Below, piece after piece: positions 18,690-27,553 of a stretch of DNA of 64,000 bases. The stretch covers positions 3,844,001 through 3,908,000 of the forward strand of contig NZ_CP115483.1 of the NCBI RefSeq assembly GCF_027627455.1. Direction: 5' to 3'. The number at the start of each line of letters is the position of its first letter. Positions within the stretch are counted from its first letter, which is position 1. Source of the DNA: Sphingobacterium sp. SYP-B4668. Lineage in GTDB: Bacteria; Bacteroidota; Bacteroidia; Sphingobacteriales; Sphingobacteriaceae. The notes under the pieces are model-generated. The model saw nothing but the letters and a program-made list of their open reading frames with translations. It had not been told where the DNA came from and made no database searches. A program made the position numbers and the translations under genes.

Positions 18690-19277
18690 GTGATGGAAGC
18701 TTCAGATTGCCAACTTTTTGACTCGGTACAGCAAGACTATCAGCTGGCTTTAAAAAAGCTGATGGAGCGATATTGGCGGCCCTTTTTTTTGATGGTCGAA
18801 TCCACTACACAAGACCAATATGCCAGTGAAGATATCGTCCAAGAGGTATTGATCAATATTTGGCGCAAACGGAAGCAGATTACCATTCAACTTTCTAAAA
18901 AGGTATATCTATTTGCTTGCGGGCGATATCAGCTTTTCAACAAAATTCAAAAACGAAAAGCTCCCGAGGTCGACCCTTCTGGAGGAGATAATACCGTCGC
19001 CACTGACCTCCTCAATAGCGTCCGTAAGCTCGCCTTTAGCGATCCTGCCAAACTTGTGGTCCACACTACACTCAGCAATATCTATAAGGAGCGTCGGTTT
19101 GAATTTGCGTGGGAGTTATTCAGTAGACAGGATATGATTCGCTTCGGGACTTTCTTGGAAGCCATCCCTGGTCCTGTAGGCAGAAGGGCTATTCCCGCAA
19201 CTCGGCTACTGTATCCTATCCCACGAACTTCATTAGATGCCAATCCCGAATTAGATCAAAATCCCGGTTACCAATAA
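18690..19277 (+). pseudogene. Chimeric remnant: ECF sigma region 2 fused in frame to a SusD C-terminus
   Basis: The first about 105 residues are the N-terminal part of a FecI-like sigma factor (LALKKLMERYWRPFFLMVES, SEDIVQEVLINIWRKR, VYLFACGRYQLFNKIQ), closely parallel to the sigma factor at 8200. From about residue 107 the sequence becomes the end of a SusD protein: LLNSVRKLAFSD, IYKERRFEFAWELFSRQDMI, then LYPIPRTSLDANPELDQNPG. Sigma region 4, FecR, SusC and most of SusD are absent. One internal deletion near 19000 explains this. The fused product cannot be a normal sigma factor or a surface lipoprotein. Confidence 0.8.
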
Positions 19278-19303
19278 ATTGATAAGAAAATAAGTAAAAA
19301 TCC

Positions 19304-20011
19304 ATGAAAAAAACAATCATTTGTACATCCCTCGTAGTAGGGATTCTATCATTAGCTGCTATCCCTAGGGTTATCAAAACAGACAACTCATTGCCAAATG
19401 TCCAATCCAGCAAAGGGCCGTGGCAAGATTTGATTGCTGGCAACTCACTTCAACAATGGCATTGTTATCTAGAAGCTAGCGAAATCGGTTGGACGGTACA
19501 AAATGGTATCCTCTCCACCCCTGGAAATAAAGGTGACATCGTGACCAACAAGGAGTATCACAACTTTGAACTAGAACTTGAGTGGAAGATTGAGAAACAA
19601 GGCAATAGTGGCATCTTTATATATGTCGTGGAGCACCCTGACAACAAATACATATATCAAACTGGTCCTGAATTTCAAATCATAGACAATTTGAACTATC
19701 CATTTCAGCTTACCGAACAACAAAAAACCGGAGCACTTTCGGATGTCATATCACCAAAGAATGCCATCCCCAAGCCCGTCGGTCAGTGGAACAAGGTACG
19801 GATTGTCGCGCATGACAATAAAGTCCAGCATTGGCTCAACAATAAACTGATTTTAAACTATACTATTGGTTCTGATGAGTTGGCTACACATATTTCAGCC
19901 AGCAAATTTGCGAATCTTCCCTATGCCAAGACCAATAAGGGGCGTATCGGACTTCAAGATCATGGTGATCCCGTATACTACCGGAATATCCGTATCCGAG
20001 AAATCAATTAA
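19304..20011 (+). CDS. DUF1080 (3-keto-disaccharide hydrolase-like) secreted protein
   Basis: The 235-residue protein has an N-terminal hydrophobic segment (IICTSLVVGILSLAAIPRV) and then the DUF1080 fold: DLIAGNSLQQWHCYLE, WTVQNGILSTPG, FELELEWKIEKQGNSGIFIY, GPEFQIIDN, and a terminal GRIGLQDHGDPVYYRNIRI. Family members act in periplasmic 3-keto-glycoside breakdown and often neighbour Gfo/Idh/MocA oxidoreductases. Here the next gene is a decayed oxidoreductase of that type. This gene looks intact even though both neighbours are broken. Confidence 0.88.
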   Translation: MKKTIICTSLVVGILSLAAIPRVIKTDNSLPNVQSSKGPWQDLIAGNSLQQWHCYLEASEIGWTVQNGILSTPGNKGDIVTNKEYHNFELELEWKIEKQGNSGIFIYVVEHPDNKYIYQTGPEFQIIDNLNYPFQLTEQQKTGALSDVISPKNAIPKPVGQWNKVRIVAHDNKVQHWLNNKLILNYTIGSDELATHISASKFANLPYAKTNKGRIGLQDHGDPVYYRNIRIREIN

Positions 20012-20022
20012 AAAACATTATC

Positions 20023-20781
20023 ATGAAAGACAATTAAAGAAGAGAATTTATAAAACAAGCGATTGTATTAACAGGATTCACCATTGTTTCCAATACCGTT
20101 TTGGGTAAAAAATTTGGCCATACCGCACCAAGTGACAAAGTGAATATTGCTGGTATAGGGATAGGAGGTGTTGGACGTAGAAATCTGGCTAATATGCAGA
20201 CCGAAAATATCGTAGCACTTTGTGATGTCGATTGAAAATATGCATCTCGGACTTTTATTGGCGCGCCATGTTCGATCAGATGGGAAACAGTACTGATGCC
20301 CGAAGTTGATGTTTACTGGTACGATGGCGGGCTACTCCCCGACCGTCCGAAAGAACTGACACCAGGGATGATGATGGGCGATGAGAATGGTGGCATCATA
20401 TTCATCGGTAAAAAAGGAAAAATAATGACCGGTGGCAATGGGATGAATGCGACCTTACTACCTGTCGAGAGCATGAAGCATTTCCAAAAACCCAAAGCTT
20501 GGCTCCATCGAATCAAAGGTGGCAATGGTGATAATTGGACATCCAATGCGGATGAACAGGACTGGATACGAGCAGCTAAAGAATCAAAAGAAAACCGAAC
20601 AGAAACCAGCTCTAATTTTGCCTTTTCCGGACCATTTAATGAGATGGTAGTCATGGGAGTTCTCGCTGTACGGCTACAGGGCCCGAATAGATCCCTGTTG
20701 TGGGACGGAGACAATATGCGCTTTACCAATATTTCGCCAAATGATGATAAAAGGTGTTTTCGTACTGACCACGCACCTTAA
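20023..20781 (+). pseudogene. Decayed Gfo/Idh/MocA-family oxidoreductase
   Basis: Translation from ATG 20023 gives MKDN, a stop (TAA 20035-20037), then a Tat-like signal RREFIKQAIVLTG and the NAD-binding start VNIAGIGIGGVGRRNLANM ending ENIVALCDVD. A second stop follows (TGA 20233-20235). A piece in another frame (20259-20300) reads WRAMFDQMGNSTDA. The original frame then resumes at PEVDVYWYDGGLLPDRPKEL and runs through FNEMVVMGVLAVRLQ. The middle of the protein, including the catalytic region, is deleted and the C-terminus is cut. It was probably the oxidoreductase partner of the DUF1080 protein. Confidence 0.8.
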
Positions 20782-20908
20782 AGGGGTCAGTATGGCACCT
20801 CTATATAAAATCTACTTCTCGCTTTACCACTATTACTCTCCAACAGAATGCGACAGTGGACAGCATCGCTTATTTTTTGCATCTTTGTCATAGACATTAA
20901 CTTAATAA

Positions 20909-21457
20909 ATGGAAAATACAACACATCCCAATATCATTATAGAGACGGAGCGGCTAATTTTAAGGGAAATCCTGCCTACTGATGTAGACGGCATGTTTGA
21001 GTTGGACTCCGATCCCGACGTCCATCTTTATCTGGGCAATCAGCCGGTCCATCATCAAAGTGAAATTAAGGATGTAATCGAATTTATTCGGCGACAATAT
21101 GTTGACAATGGAATTGGTCGTTGGGCGATTATAGAAAAAAAAACCAATGCTTTCGTGGGTTGGGCTGGGCTCAAATATATCACCGAGCAGACCAACCATC
21201 ACATCCATTACTATGACCTTGGGTACAGGCTTATCAAAAGATATTGGGGTCAGGGGATTGCACCAGAAGCAGCCAAAAGCGTATTGGATTATGCCTTCGA
21301 TAAGATGGAGCTGACCGAAGTCTATGCTATGGCAGACTGTAACAATGACGGCTCCAATCATATCCTGCAAAAACTAGGTTTTCAATTAATAGAACGCTTT
21401 GATGATGAGGGAGTAGCGCACAACTGGTACCGGATCATCAAGCAACAGAGGCCGTGA
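20909..21457 (+). CDS. GNAT-family N-acetyltransferase (RimJ/RimL-like)
   Basis: The 182-residue protein has the GNAT pattern of the Acetyltransf_3 type: N-terminal IIETERLILREILPTDVDGM, motif A with YDLGYRLIKRYWGQGIAPEA, and motif B with NNDGSNHILQKLGFQLIERF. It would transfer acetyl from acetyl-CoA to an amine such as a protein N-terminus or small molecule. The substrate cannot be told. It is a single gene following the wrecked locus. Confidence 0.88.
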   Translation: MENTTHPNIIIETERLILREILPTDVDGMFELDSDPDVHLYLGNQPVHHQSEIKDVIEFIRRQYVDNGIGRWAIIEKKTNAFVGWAGLKYITEQTNHHIHYYDLGYRLIKRYWGQGIAPEAAKSVLDYAFDKMELTEVYAMADCNNDGSNHILQKLGFQLIERFDDEGVAHNWYRIIKQQRP

Positions 21458-21561
21458 CAGTAGACCACAAGATACACCTCAAACGTGTGGCAATCTGCCC
21501 TCAGGTCCGCTAAAAAAAATTGGAAACTAAAACAGATTTTAGTTTCCAACCCAACTACTAC

Positions 21562-22317
21562 TTATCGTGTGGTGTAGCCACCATTTGCAAAAATCGTCTG
21601 CCCAGTGACCCACCATCCGTCCGTTACTAAAAATTCAACCAGTGGTGCGATATCTTCAATTTTGGTCAATCCACCCAAAGCCGATGCCGACTTGTGATAG
21701 GCCACCGCCTCATCACTTTCTTGCCCGTAAAAGAAAGGGGTATCCATGGGACCAGGTGCCACTGCAGTTACCGATATTCCACGATCTCCAAATTCTTTGG
21801 ATGCAGCCCGAGTGAAGTGTTCTACTGGTGCCTTTGCTCCTGCGTAAGTAGAATAGTACCCTGTATAGGCGGCCAATAATGAGGTCACGATTGTACAGAT
21901 TTTGCCGTTGTCATTCAGTTGCTTTCCTGCCTCCTGCAAAAAAAAGTACGCTTGCTTTGCATTAACGTCCATCATCGTGTCATATTCTTGCTCCGTTGTT
22001 TCGGTAAATGGCTTTTTCAGTACCATCCCTACCGTGTTAATAGCAATGTCTACACCACCAAATACCTCTTTCGCTTGGGTAAATAAATTACGGACGTTCG
22101 CTACTTTTGTCAAATCCGCTTGTACCAAAATTGCTTCGCCGCCATTATTTTTAATGTCAGCCAGCGTGTCTTGTGCTGCCGTCTTGGTTGCATCACTGTT
22201 ATAGTGGACTACTATCTTTGCACCTTTTGAGGCAATGCTTTTGCTCAAAAGTCCACCCAAATTTTTTCCTCCACCAGCAATCAGCACTACTTTTCCTTTA
22301 AAATCGTTTCTTGACAT
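21562..22317 (-). CDS. Short-chain dehydrogenase/reductase
   Basis: The 251-residue protein has the classical SDR motifs: the nucleotide-binding GGGKNLGG near residue 15, NTVG at about residue 92 (the NNAG equivalent), Ser in TSLLAAY, and the YxxxK pair in YSTYAGAKAPVEHF. PGPMDTPFF follows. It is a cytoplasmic NAD(P)-dependent oxidoreductase of unknown substrate. Its gene is followed upstream on the same strand by a short AraC regulator, 53 bp away, which may control it. Confidence 0.9.
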   Translation of the reverse strand: MSRNDFKGKVVLIAGGGKNLGGLLSKSIASKGAKIVVHYNSDATKTAAQDTLADIKNNGGEAILVQADLTKVANVRNLFTQAKEVFGGVDIAINTVGMVLKKPFTETTEQEYDTMMDVNAKQAYFFLQEAGKQLNDNGKICTIVTSLLAAYTGYYSTYAGAKAPVEHFTRAASKEFGDRGISVTAVAPGPMDTPFFYGQESDEAVAYHKSASALGGLTKIEDIAPLVEFLVTDGWWVTGQTIFANGGYTTR

Positions 22318-22370
22318 AGTATGATTATTTTAAGTTTATCTAACCACACAAAGTTCAACAAGCTATTTTT

Positions 22371-22781
22371 CTATTTTGTGGTGAACTTTTCGGAACTTTT
22401 ATTTTTTTCTCCTTTTCTGAATTGTCCCGGAGTCTCACCTGTGAATTTTTTAAAGAATTTGGAGAAATTCGAAGGATCGTAGGTAAGCTTTTTGGCGATT
22501 TCAGCAATAGACAGATCGGTCTCCATCAACAAGGATTTGGCCTTTTCAACGATTTTAAGATCGTAGAAATGACACGGATGGTGCCCTGCCGTTTGTTGTA
22601 TAGTATCCGATAGATGTGAATGAGAGATATGCAGTGCACTAGCAATCTGGTTGAGTTCTAAAAAATCGAGTATATCACCGCTTGCAACCTCTTCGATGTG
22701 TCGATCCAAAAACCTGAAGTAGTCATTCATGATTTCTTCACCACGTTTGTTTTCATTTTTCACATTTTGTTTCATATCCAT
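22371..22781 (-). CDS. Short AraC-family transcriptional regulator
   Basis: The 136-residue protein is essentially an AraC DNA-binding domain: a first HTH around ALHISHSHLSDTIQQTAGH and a second with SIAEIAKKLTYDPSNFSKFF followed by KKFTGETPGQFRK. It lacks the N-terminal ligand-binding domain of full AraC proteins, so ligand sensing, if any, is elsewhere. It is cotranscribed or nearly so with the SDR gene and probably regulates it. Confidence 0.87.
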   Translation of the reverse strand: MDMKQNVKNENKRGEEIMNDYFRFLDRHIEEVASGDILDFLELNQIASALHISHSHLSDTIQQTAGHHPCHFYDLKIVEKAKSLLMETDLSIAEIAKKLTYDPSNFSKFFKKFTGETPGQFRKGEKNKSSEKFTTK

Positions 22782-22888
22782 GATCGTGCTTTAGCCCATT
22801 CCATAAATTTCAACATTTCTATCCAGATTATCATGGTGAACTTTTCGGATTCACACGACCAGATGACGATACCCTTGAGAGGGTAACA

Positions 22889-22926
22889 ATCAAAAAGCCG
22901 CTAGAGGTTTCCCAATAGCGGCTTTC
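22889..22926 (-). terminator. Terminator of the gapN-like gene
   Basis: A 10-bp stem (AAAGCCGCTA 22894-22903, TAGCGGCTTT 22916-22925) lies 28 bp downstream of the dehydrogenase stop codon. On the minus strand it is followed by a T-run. Confidence 0.75.
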
Positions 22927-22953
22927 TATACTTCAGATTCAATACCAGATTAT

Positions 22954-24573
22954 TTAAAAAATATACTTGGTACTTAAAAAGTTAGATTTATTTTCACTTA
23001 CAATAGCGTTCAACAAATCCTTGTTGTGCTCTGTATTTTTGGTAGCCACTAGCGATCGGATAGAAAAAGACCGCAGCGCATCTACTACTGACAGCGTACC
23101 TTCAGCACTATCCTTTCTCCCTGTGAATGGGAAAATATCAGGTCCTCGCTGGCATTGACAATTGATATTTACCCTGCTCACCTGATTCACCAAAGGATCG
23201 ATCAAGGAAGAGATTACGGCTGCATTGCTACTGAATATACTTACCTGCTGGCCATGGGATGAACCAATCAAATATTCAATTGGTTCCTCCAAATCATCAA
23301 ACGGTACCACCGGTACTACCGGTCCAAATTGCTCTTCGCGGTACAGCTTCATCTGCTCATTCACTGGGTACACAATCGCCGGATATACGAATGACTCCTC
23401 CACCTCGCCGCCATGCGGATTGATTACCTTAGCGCCATGCTTTTTAGCATCTTCGATACACTCTGTCAAGTAAGCCGGTTTATTGACTTCAGGAAGTGGT
23501 GTCAGTGCTACTCCACTCTCCCAAGGCATCCCATATTTCAGGCGTGATACCTCGTCCGTTAGTTTTTTCAGGAATTCCTGAGCCAAGCTACGATGCACAT
23601 ATACAATCTTGATTGCGGTACAGCGCTGACCATTGAAAGACAATGCTCCGAGGACAGTCTCCTTTACGGCCAAATCCAGATCGGCATCACGCGTCACTAT
23701 GGCAGCGTTCTTAGCATCCAATCCCAAGATAGCACGCAGACGATTTACTTTCGGGTGGAGCTTTTTCAGCTCATCCGCGACCCTACTTGAGCCAATCAAC
23801 GTCAATACATTGATCTTGCCAGACTGCATCAGTTGCGGGACGATCTTATTGCCACGACCGTATATCGTGTTGACCACACCCTTAGGGAAGCTAGTCCGGA
23901 AGGCCTCCAACAAGGGATAGTGCAAAAGTGTACCGTGCTTAGGTGGTTTGAACAGCAAGGTATTGCCCATGATCAATGCCGGGATCAACGTCGTGAACGT
24001 CTCATTCAACGGATAGTTGAATGGCCCCATGCAGAGCACCACGCCCAGTGGTGACCTTCTGACTTGTGCGATGATACCCTGTTCGATTTGAAAACGGGAT
24101 GAATCCCGATCTACGTCTTTCAAAGCATCGATGGTCGCATAGATATATTCCACGGTACGGTCAAATTCCTTTACCGAGTCCGAATACGATTTACCGATTT
24201 CCCACATGATCAATTTGACCACGCTGTCCTTTTGTTCCAGCATCTGCTGAGTGAAACGCTCGACACAAGCGATACGGTGGGCCACACTCATCGTTGGCCA
24301 TTCGCCGCGACCATTGTCGTAGGCAGCTACTGCAGCCTCCAATGCTTCCATAGATTCCTTTTCCGTACATACCGGATAGCTACCAATACGTTTGCGTTGC
24401 AAGCCATCTTTGGTTTGGACACAAATTGGAGAGAAGACCTCATTTACCTCACCTTCCCAAGGGAGCAACTTGCCATTCGATAGGAATACGCGTTGATCCA
24501 ATTGTTGAGTGAGGTTAAATTCCGGGGGAATATCCGCGTCGGAATAAAAAATGTTCTTTAGGTTTAAGCTCAT
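22954..24573 (-). CDS. Aldehyde dehydrogenase, NADP-dependent glyceraldehyde-3-phosphate dehydrogenase (GapN) type
   Basis: From ATG 24573 the product is 539 residues; TTG 24621 would add 16 residues of no apparent meaning. Aldehyde dehydrogenase motifs are present: MGPFNYPLNETFTTLIPAL, FKPPKHGTLLHYPL for cofactor binding, the catalytic Cys in FNGQRCTAIKIVYV, and EEQFGPVVPVVPF. The overall length and the FNGQRCTAIK pattern fit non-phosphorylating GapN-like enzymes. These oxidise glyceraldehyde-3-phosphate to 3-phosphoglycerate with NADP+ and so supply NADPH. The family is firm, the exact substrate less so. Confidence 0.85.
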   Translation of the reverse strand: MSLNLKNIFYSDADIPPEFNLTQQLDQRVFLSNGKLLPWEGEVNEVFSPICVQTKDGLQRKRIGSYPVCTEKESMEALEAAVAAYDNGRGEWPTMSVAHRIACVERFTQQMLEQKDSVVKLIMWEIGKSYSDSVKEFDRTVEYIYATIDALKDVDRDSSRFQIEQGIIAQVRRSPLGVVLCMGPFNYPLNETFTTLIPALIMGNTLLFKPPKHGTLLHYPLLEAFRTSFPKGVVNTIYGRGNKIVPQLMQSGKINVLTLIGSSRVADELKKLHPKVNRLRAILGLDAKNAAIVTRDADLDLAVKETVLGALSFNGQRCTAIKIVYVHRSLAQEFLKKLTDEVSRLKYGMPWESGVALTPLPEVNKPAYLTECIEDAKKHGAKVINPHGGEVEESFVYPAIVYPVNEQMKLYREEQFGPVVPVVPFDDLEEPIEYLIGSSHGQQVSIFSSNAAVISSLIDPLVNQVSRVNINCQCQRGPDIFPFTGRKDSAEGTLSVVDALRSFSIRSLVATKNTEHNKDLLNAIVSENKSNFLSTKYIF

Positions 24574-24760
24574 TTTTCTACTTAAATTATAATTTATGAA
24601 TAGGTGATTACTCGTACCCAACGACAGTTCACGGACTGGTGAAGCCCGTCATTTCGATGGTACGCAACCATAAAGATATACAAACCTGATCAAACTTTCT
24701 TAACAAAATTTTTATTTCCCATTTTTTCAAAAGACTATCGCTATCCGCAGTTACTATTAT

Positions 24761-24901
24761 TCAATACAGAAATGTTAGCCAATCTTCCTCGATTTCATCT
24801 TTGAAGAGCATATGTAAGTCGGTATCCTTATTGATATTAGAAACAAAATCATTCCAACGAAAGTCCAACAAAGGATGTAGCGATTTGAAGAGATCATCCG
24901 T
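24761..24901 (-). pseudogene. C-terminal gene remnant of unknown origin
   Basis: The minus strand reads about 46 codons from a stop at 24902-24904 to TGA at 24761-24763. It includes LHPLLDFRWNDFVSNINKD and ends FKDEIEEDWLTFLY. The composition looks protein-like, but there is no start. I do not recognise the family. It lies in an otherwise gene-free 0.3-kb gap. Confidence 0.35.
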
Positions 24902-24932
24902 TTAATTCAATGCTAATCACCCCCTATTTAAC

Positions 24933-25385
24933 ATGAAGAATTTTTTAAATCTACTTATTTTGACCATCCTTATCATTACGACAGGATCATGTAAAGATAA
25001 TCGTGAAGTTCAATGTTTAGAGATAGCACTTCCCATGGTCGTCAATCTCAACTATGTGGACGAAAGTGGGAAGGATCTCCTCTTTGGTGACACACCTCTT
25101 TATCCAACCGAACATCTTAACATATACAAAACAATAGGTGATAAGGAAGTGCCGATATCCTTTTCTATCAATAAAGAGGATAGATTCATTTCCCTAAATT
25201 TACAGGAATACAAAAATGGCACTTTTTTCATTGTGCTAACAGCTGATGTCGTTGATAAAATAACCTATACTGGCAAAACTATCCCTGAGGATCCCTGTCA
25301 GAGTTACAAAGTCGCCCATTTGAAACAGGGAGACCGAAATGCCCAATATGACGAACAGAAACAAATCTGGAAGTTTATAAAATAA
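24933..25385 (+). CDS. Small lipoprotein of unknown function
   Basis: The 150-residue product starts with a clear lipoprotein signal (LLILTILIITTGSCKDN, Cys20). The mature part has alternating strands and two further Cys residues, one near the N-terminus (VQCLEI) and one near the C-terminus (DPCQSYKV). No family recognised. It is a single gene convergent with the HxlR regulator. Confidence 0.7.
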   Translation: MKNFLNLLILTILIITTGSCKDNREVQCLEIALPMVVNLNYVDESGKDLLFGDTPLYPTEHLNIYKTIGDKEVPISFSINKEDRFISLNLQEYKNGTFFIVLTADVVDKITYTGKTIPEDPCQSYKVAHLKQGDRNAQYDEQKQIWKFIK

Positions 25386-25478
25386 GTAGCATAGAGAATT
25401 GGGTATCGAGATGGGCGCGACATTTGAATCACCGCAAGAGGAAGAGTCCCGCCGCGGCTCGAGTGACATCAAAAAACA

Positions 25479-25829
25479 CTATTTGCTTACATTTGCCTCT
25501 CCCCATTCATCCATCTGCACCAGTATCTCTTTGAGCGACCTTCCATGTTCCGTCAGTTCATATTCCACTTTTGGCGGCACCTGTTGATATACCATTCGAT
25601 TGATAAGTCCGTCACTTTCCAACTCCTTCAACTTAGCAATCAACATCCGTTCAGAGATTCCCGTCAATCGTTTCCTTAATTCACTATATCTGAGCTTGTT
25701 CTCACTTAAGAGATAGGAAAGAATATTTATCTTCCATCTCCCGCCAATAATCGAAAGTGTAAATGCGATACCACATTTATTCTTCCAATAGATTTCATTC
25801 GTATTGTTAGTTGAATTTTCCTTTCTCAT
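25479..25829 (-). CDS. HxlR-family transcriptional regulator
   Basis: From ATG 25829 the protein has about 116 residues. It shows the HxlR winged HTH: CGIAFTLSIIGGRWKINILS, LRYSELRKRLTGISERMLIA, LKELESDGLINRMVY and VEYELTEHGRSLKEIL, with Cys20 of the mature frame as in redox-sensing members. The TTG at 25862 lies inside a palindrome that is more likely an operator, so the shorter start is chosen. It is divergent from the DoxX-like gene. Confidence 0.88.
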   Translation of the reverse strand: MRKENSTNNTNEIYWKNKCGIAFTLSIIGGRWKINILSYLLSENKLRYSELRKRLTGISERMLIAKLKELESDGLINRMVYQQVPPKVEYELTEHGRSLKEILVQMDEWGEANVSK

Positions 25830-25855
25830 ACCTATACTTACTTTTTTGTCAGTAC

Positions 25856-25871
25856 CATACAATTTTGTATG
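25856..25871. promoter_or_regulatory. Palindromic operator between hxlR-like and doxX-like genes
   Basis: CATACAATTTTGTATG is a perfect 16-bp palindrome (7-bp arms, TT centre). It sits in the divergent intergenic region 27 bp upstream of the HxlR start and 59 bp upstream of the DoxX start. This is the position expected for an HxlR-type autoregulatory operator. Confidence 0.6.
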
Positions 25872-25929
25872 TTCTATTATTCAAGCAAGTTAATAAAGAT
25901 ATTTGTACCCTCATCAAACGAATATCAAA

Positions 25930-26301
25930 ATGGAAACTGTAAAATCGATCGTTCACTGGCTAAGCTACGCCTACTACCTCTACGTCTTTGGCTATGCCTC
26001 TCTATTCAAAGTCTTTCAAAAATCATCCATGATGGAAAGCATGCAATCTTTGGGTTTTAATAGGCATTGGACCCTAATCATCGGTGCAGGCGAACTCATT
26101 GGTGTCCTCCTGATTGTGATTGGCATTTTCAAGCCCGATTTAAAGAATTTAGGAATATTGCTGTTATTCCCCTTTGCCGTCGGCGCATTTACCGCACATA
26201 TGGCACATCAAGAGTATCATCACTTCTATGACGCTCTCTTGATGTGTATCCTGACGGTTGTTTTATTATCCACCGACAAATACTTTAAGATAGTCCTTTA
26301 G
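25930..26301 (+). CDS. DoxX-like membrane protein
   Basis: From ATG 25930 the protein has 123 residues and four hydrophobic segments: YYLYVFGYASLFKVF, LIIGAGELIGVLLIVIGIF, LGILLLFPFAVGAFTAHMAH and ALLMCILTVVLL. The GAGELIG loop after helix 2 is typical of DoxX/DoxD-like inner-membrane proteins. It is divergent from the HxlR gene with a shared palindrome, so it is probably its regulatory target. The reaction is unknown; some relatives take part in redox stress. Confidence 0.82.
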   Translation: METVKSIVHWLSYAYYLYVFGYASLFKVFQKSSMMESMQSLGFNRHWTLIIGAGELIGVLLIVIGIFKPDLKNLGILLLFPFAVGAFTAHMAHQEYHHFYDALLMCILTVVLLSTDKYFKIVL

Positions 26302-26506
26302 CACGGAAGTCTACATTTCCTTCTTATAACAGTCTTTTTCAATAAGCTGTTGTTGCTTTGTTCCTTGCATTTTGTAAGTTCTTTAGTCCCGCTATTCATT
26401 ATATTTAGATAATTGAATACGGGCTAAAGTAATATACGGTGTAGAGGTCTAATAGATTTGACGCAAGCTAAGGTCAAGCTATCTTTTGACAACCAGATTG
26501 GCAACT

Positions 26507-27304
26507 CTATCGGTATCTCGGTATGCCACTCGATCCAGAGCCTGAGACTGAAATAATTTCACCGTCACGGACACGAATGAAAATACCCACAATACTTTTC
26601 ACACGCCTTCCACCCTGCAGCTCAGGTTGCCAAAGATCCTTATCCTGCTGAAAGTGCCTTTTAACAAATTCCGAAAATGTTGATGGCCTTCCTGACACCA
26701 ATTCTACATTGCTTATATTTCCACGAGGATGTACCACCCCTCGAAACAAAAGTACAGAATCCTGTGGCATAGACCGGCCCGTAACTTCGTAATTGCGATA
26801 AGATTTGACCAAGTCCTCCTTTAATTTCAGATCTCCTCCAATATAATGAGCTGCAAATTTCTCGCTAAACAAGGATGACTCCTCGCCCTCAAGGGTGTAC
26901 ACGTCGACGTCATATATCAACGAATCCTTTTTCATGCGGGCAGTAATTTCAGCATGTTTTGGCAATGTAGACACTGCTTCTAAATAGCCCGTCTGGATAT
27001 TCGGGTACATTGGAAGATTGATTGACGGATATTTAGTTTGTAAAACATACAAATCGCCCTCAAACTTCAGATCATAATGCGTCTCTAGCTTATCCCCCTT
27101 GAGGCCTTCGTGATGTATGAAAATATCCGCGGGTACCCGATCGGTATACTTTACACGAACCTTTCGTATTGTCGGATTTTCAGTAAAGAACAATGTATTA
27201 GAGCTATCACCAAAGCCTACACTAAAGCTCGCATGACGGGTGGACTGCGCTTTCGCGGCTATCGCCAGACCAAGCATAAGGGTTAAATGTATTATTTTTT
27301 TCAT
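26507..27304 (-). CDS. Secreted protein with TonB-like C-terminal region
   Basis: The 265-residue product has a signal peptide (MKKIIHLTLMLGLAIAAKAQ). The last about 70 residues (VLLFRGVVHPRGNISNVELV, FSEFVKRHFQQDKDLWQP, VKSIVGIFIRVRDGEI) follow the pattern of the TonB C-terminal domain found in many Bacteroidota periplasmic proteins. No Pro-rich linker or membrane anchor other than the signal is seen, so it is probably not a working energy transducer. Unknown role; single gene. Confidence 0.7.
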   Translation of the reverse strand: MKKIIHLTLMLGLAIAAKAQSTRHASFSVGFGDSSNTLFFTENPTIRKVRVKYTDRVPADIFIHHEGLKGDKLETHYDLKFEGDLYVLQTKYPSINLPMYPNIQTGYLEAVSTLPKHAEITARMKKDSLIYDVDVYTLEGEESSLFSEKFAAHYIGGDLKLKEDLVKSYRNYEVTGRSMPQDSVLLFRGVVHPRGNISNVELVSGRPSTFSEFVKRHFQQDKDLWQPELQGGRRVKSIVGIFIRVRDGEIISVSGSGSSGIPRYR

Positions 27305-27553
27305 CCTGCTTTTTCAAGTTTAGTTAATACAAGATATTATGTCCTGTACTGCTAGCAAACCGATCACTACCCTCCTATGTCACTCCGTAGCTAAAGTCAT
27401 GATTCTCCAACTATTAAATCTAATAAATACTGATGAGACTAAATCGGGTTTTATTAAATTACAACCTTCCGTTTTTAAAATAATGGCGCCTATTGTTTAA
27501 AGCCATATATTTCACTATGTTTATGCTATCCCGAAGCTTGCAGATACAAGAAT

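Noticed and set aside
22379..22849. 16-bp direct repeat TGGTGAACTTTTCGGA at 22379 and 22834 around the AraC gene
   Set aside because: An exact 16-mer pair is not very unlikely in 64 kb, and one copy lies inside coding sequence. It could be an AraC site, but there is no further support.
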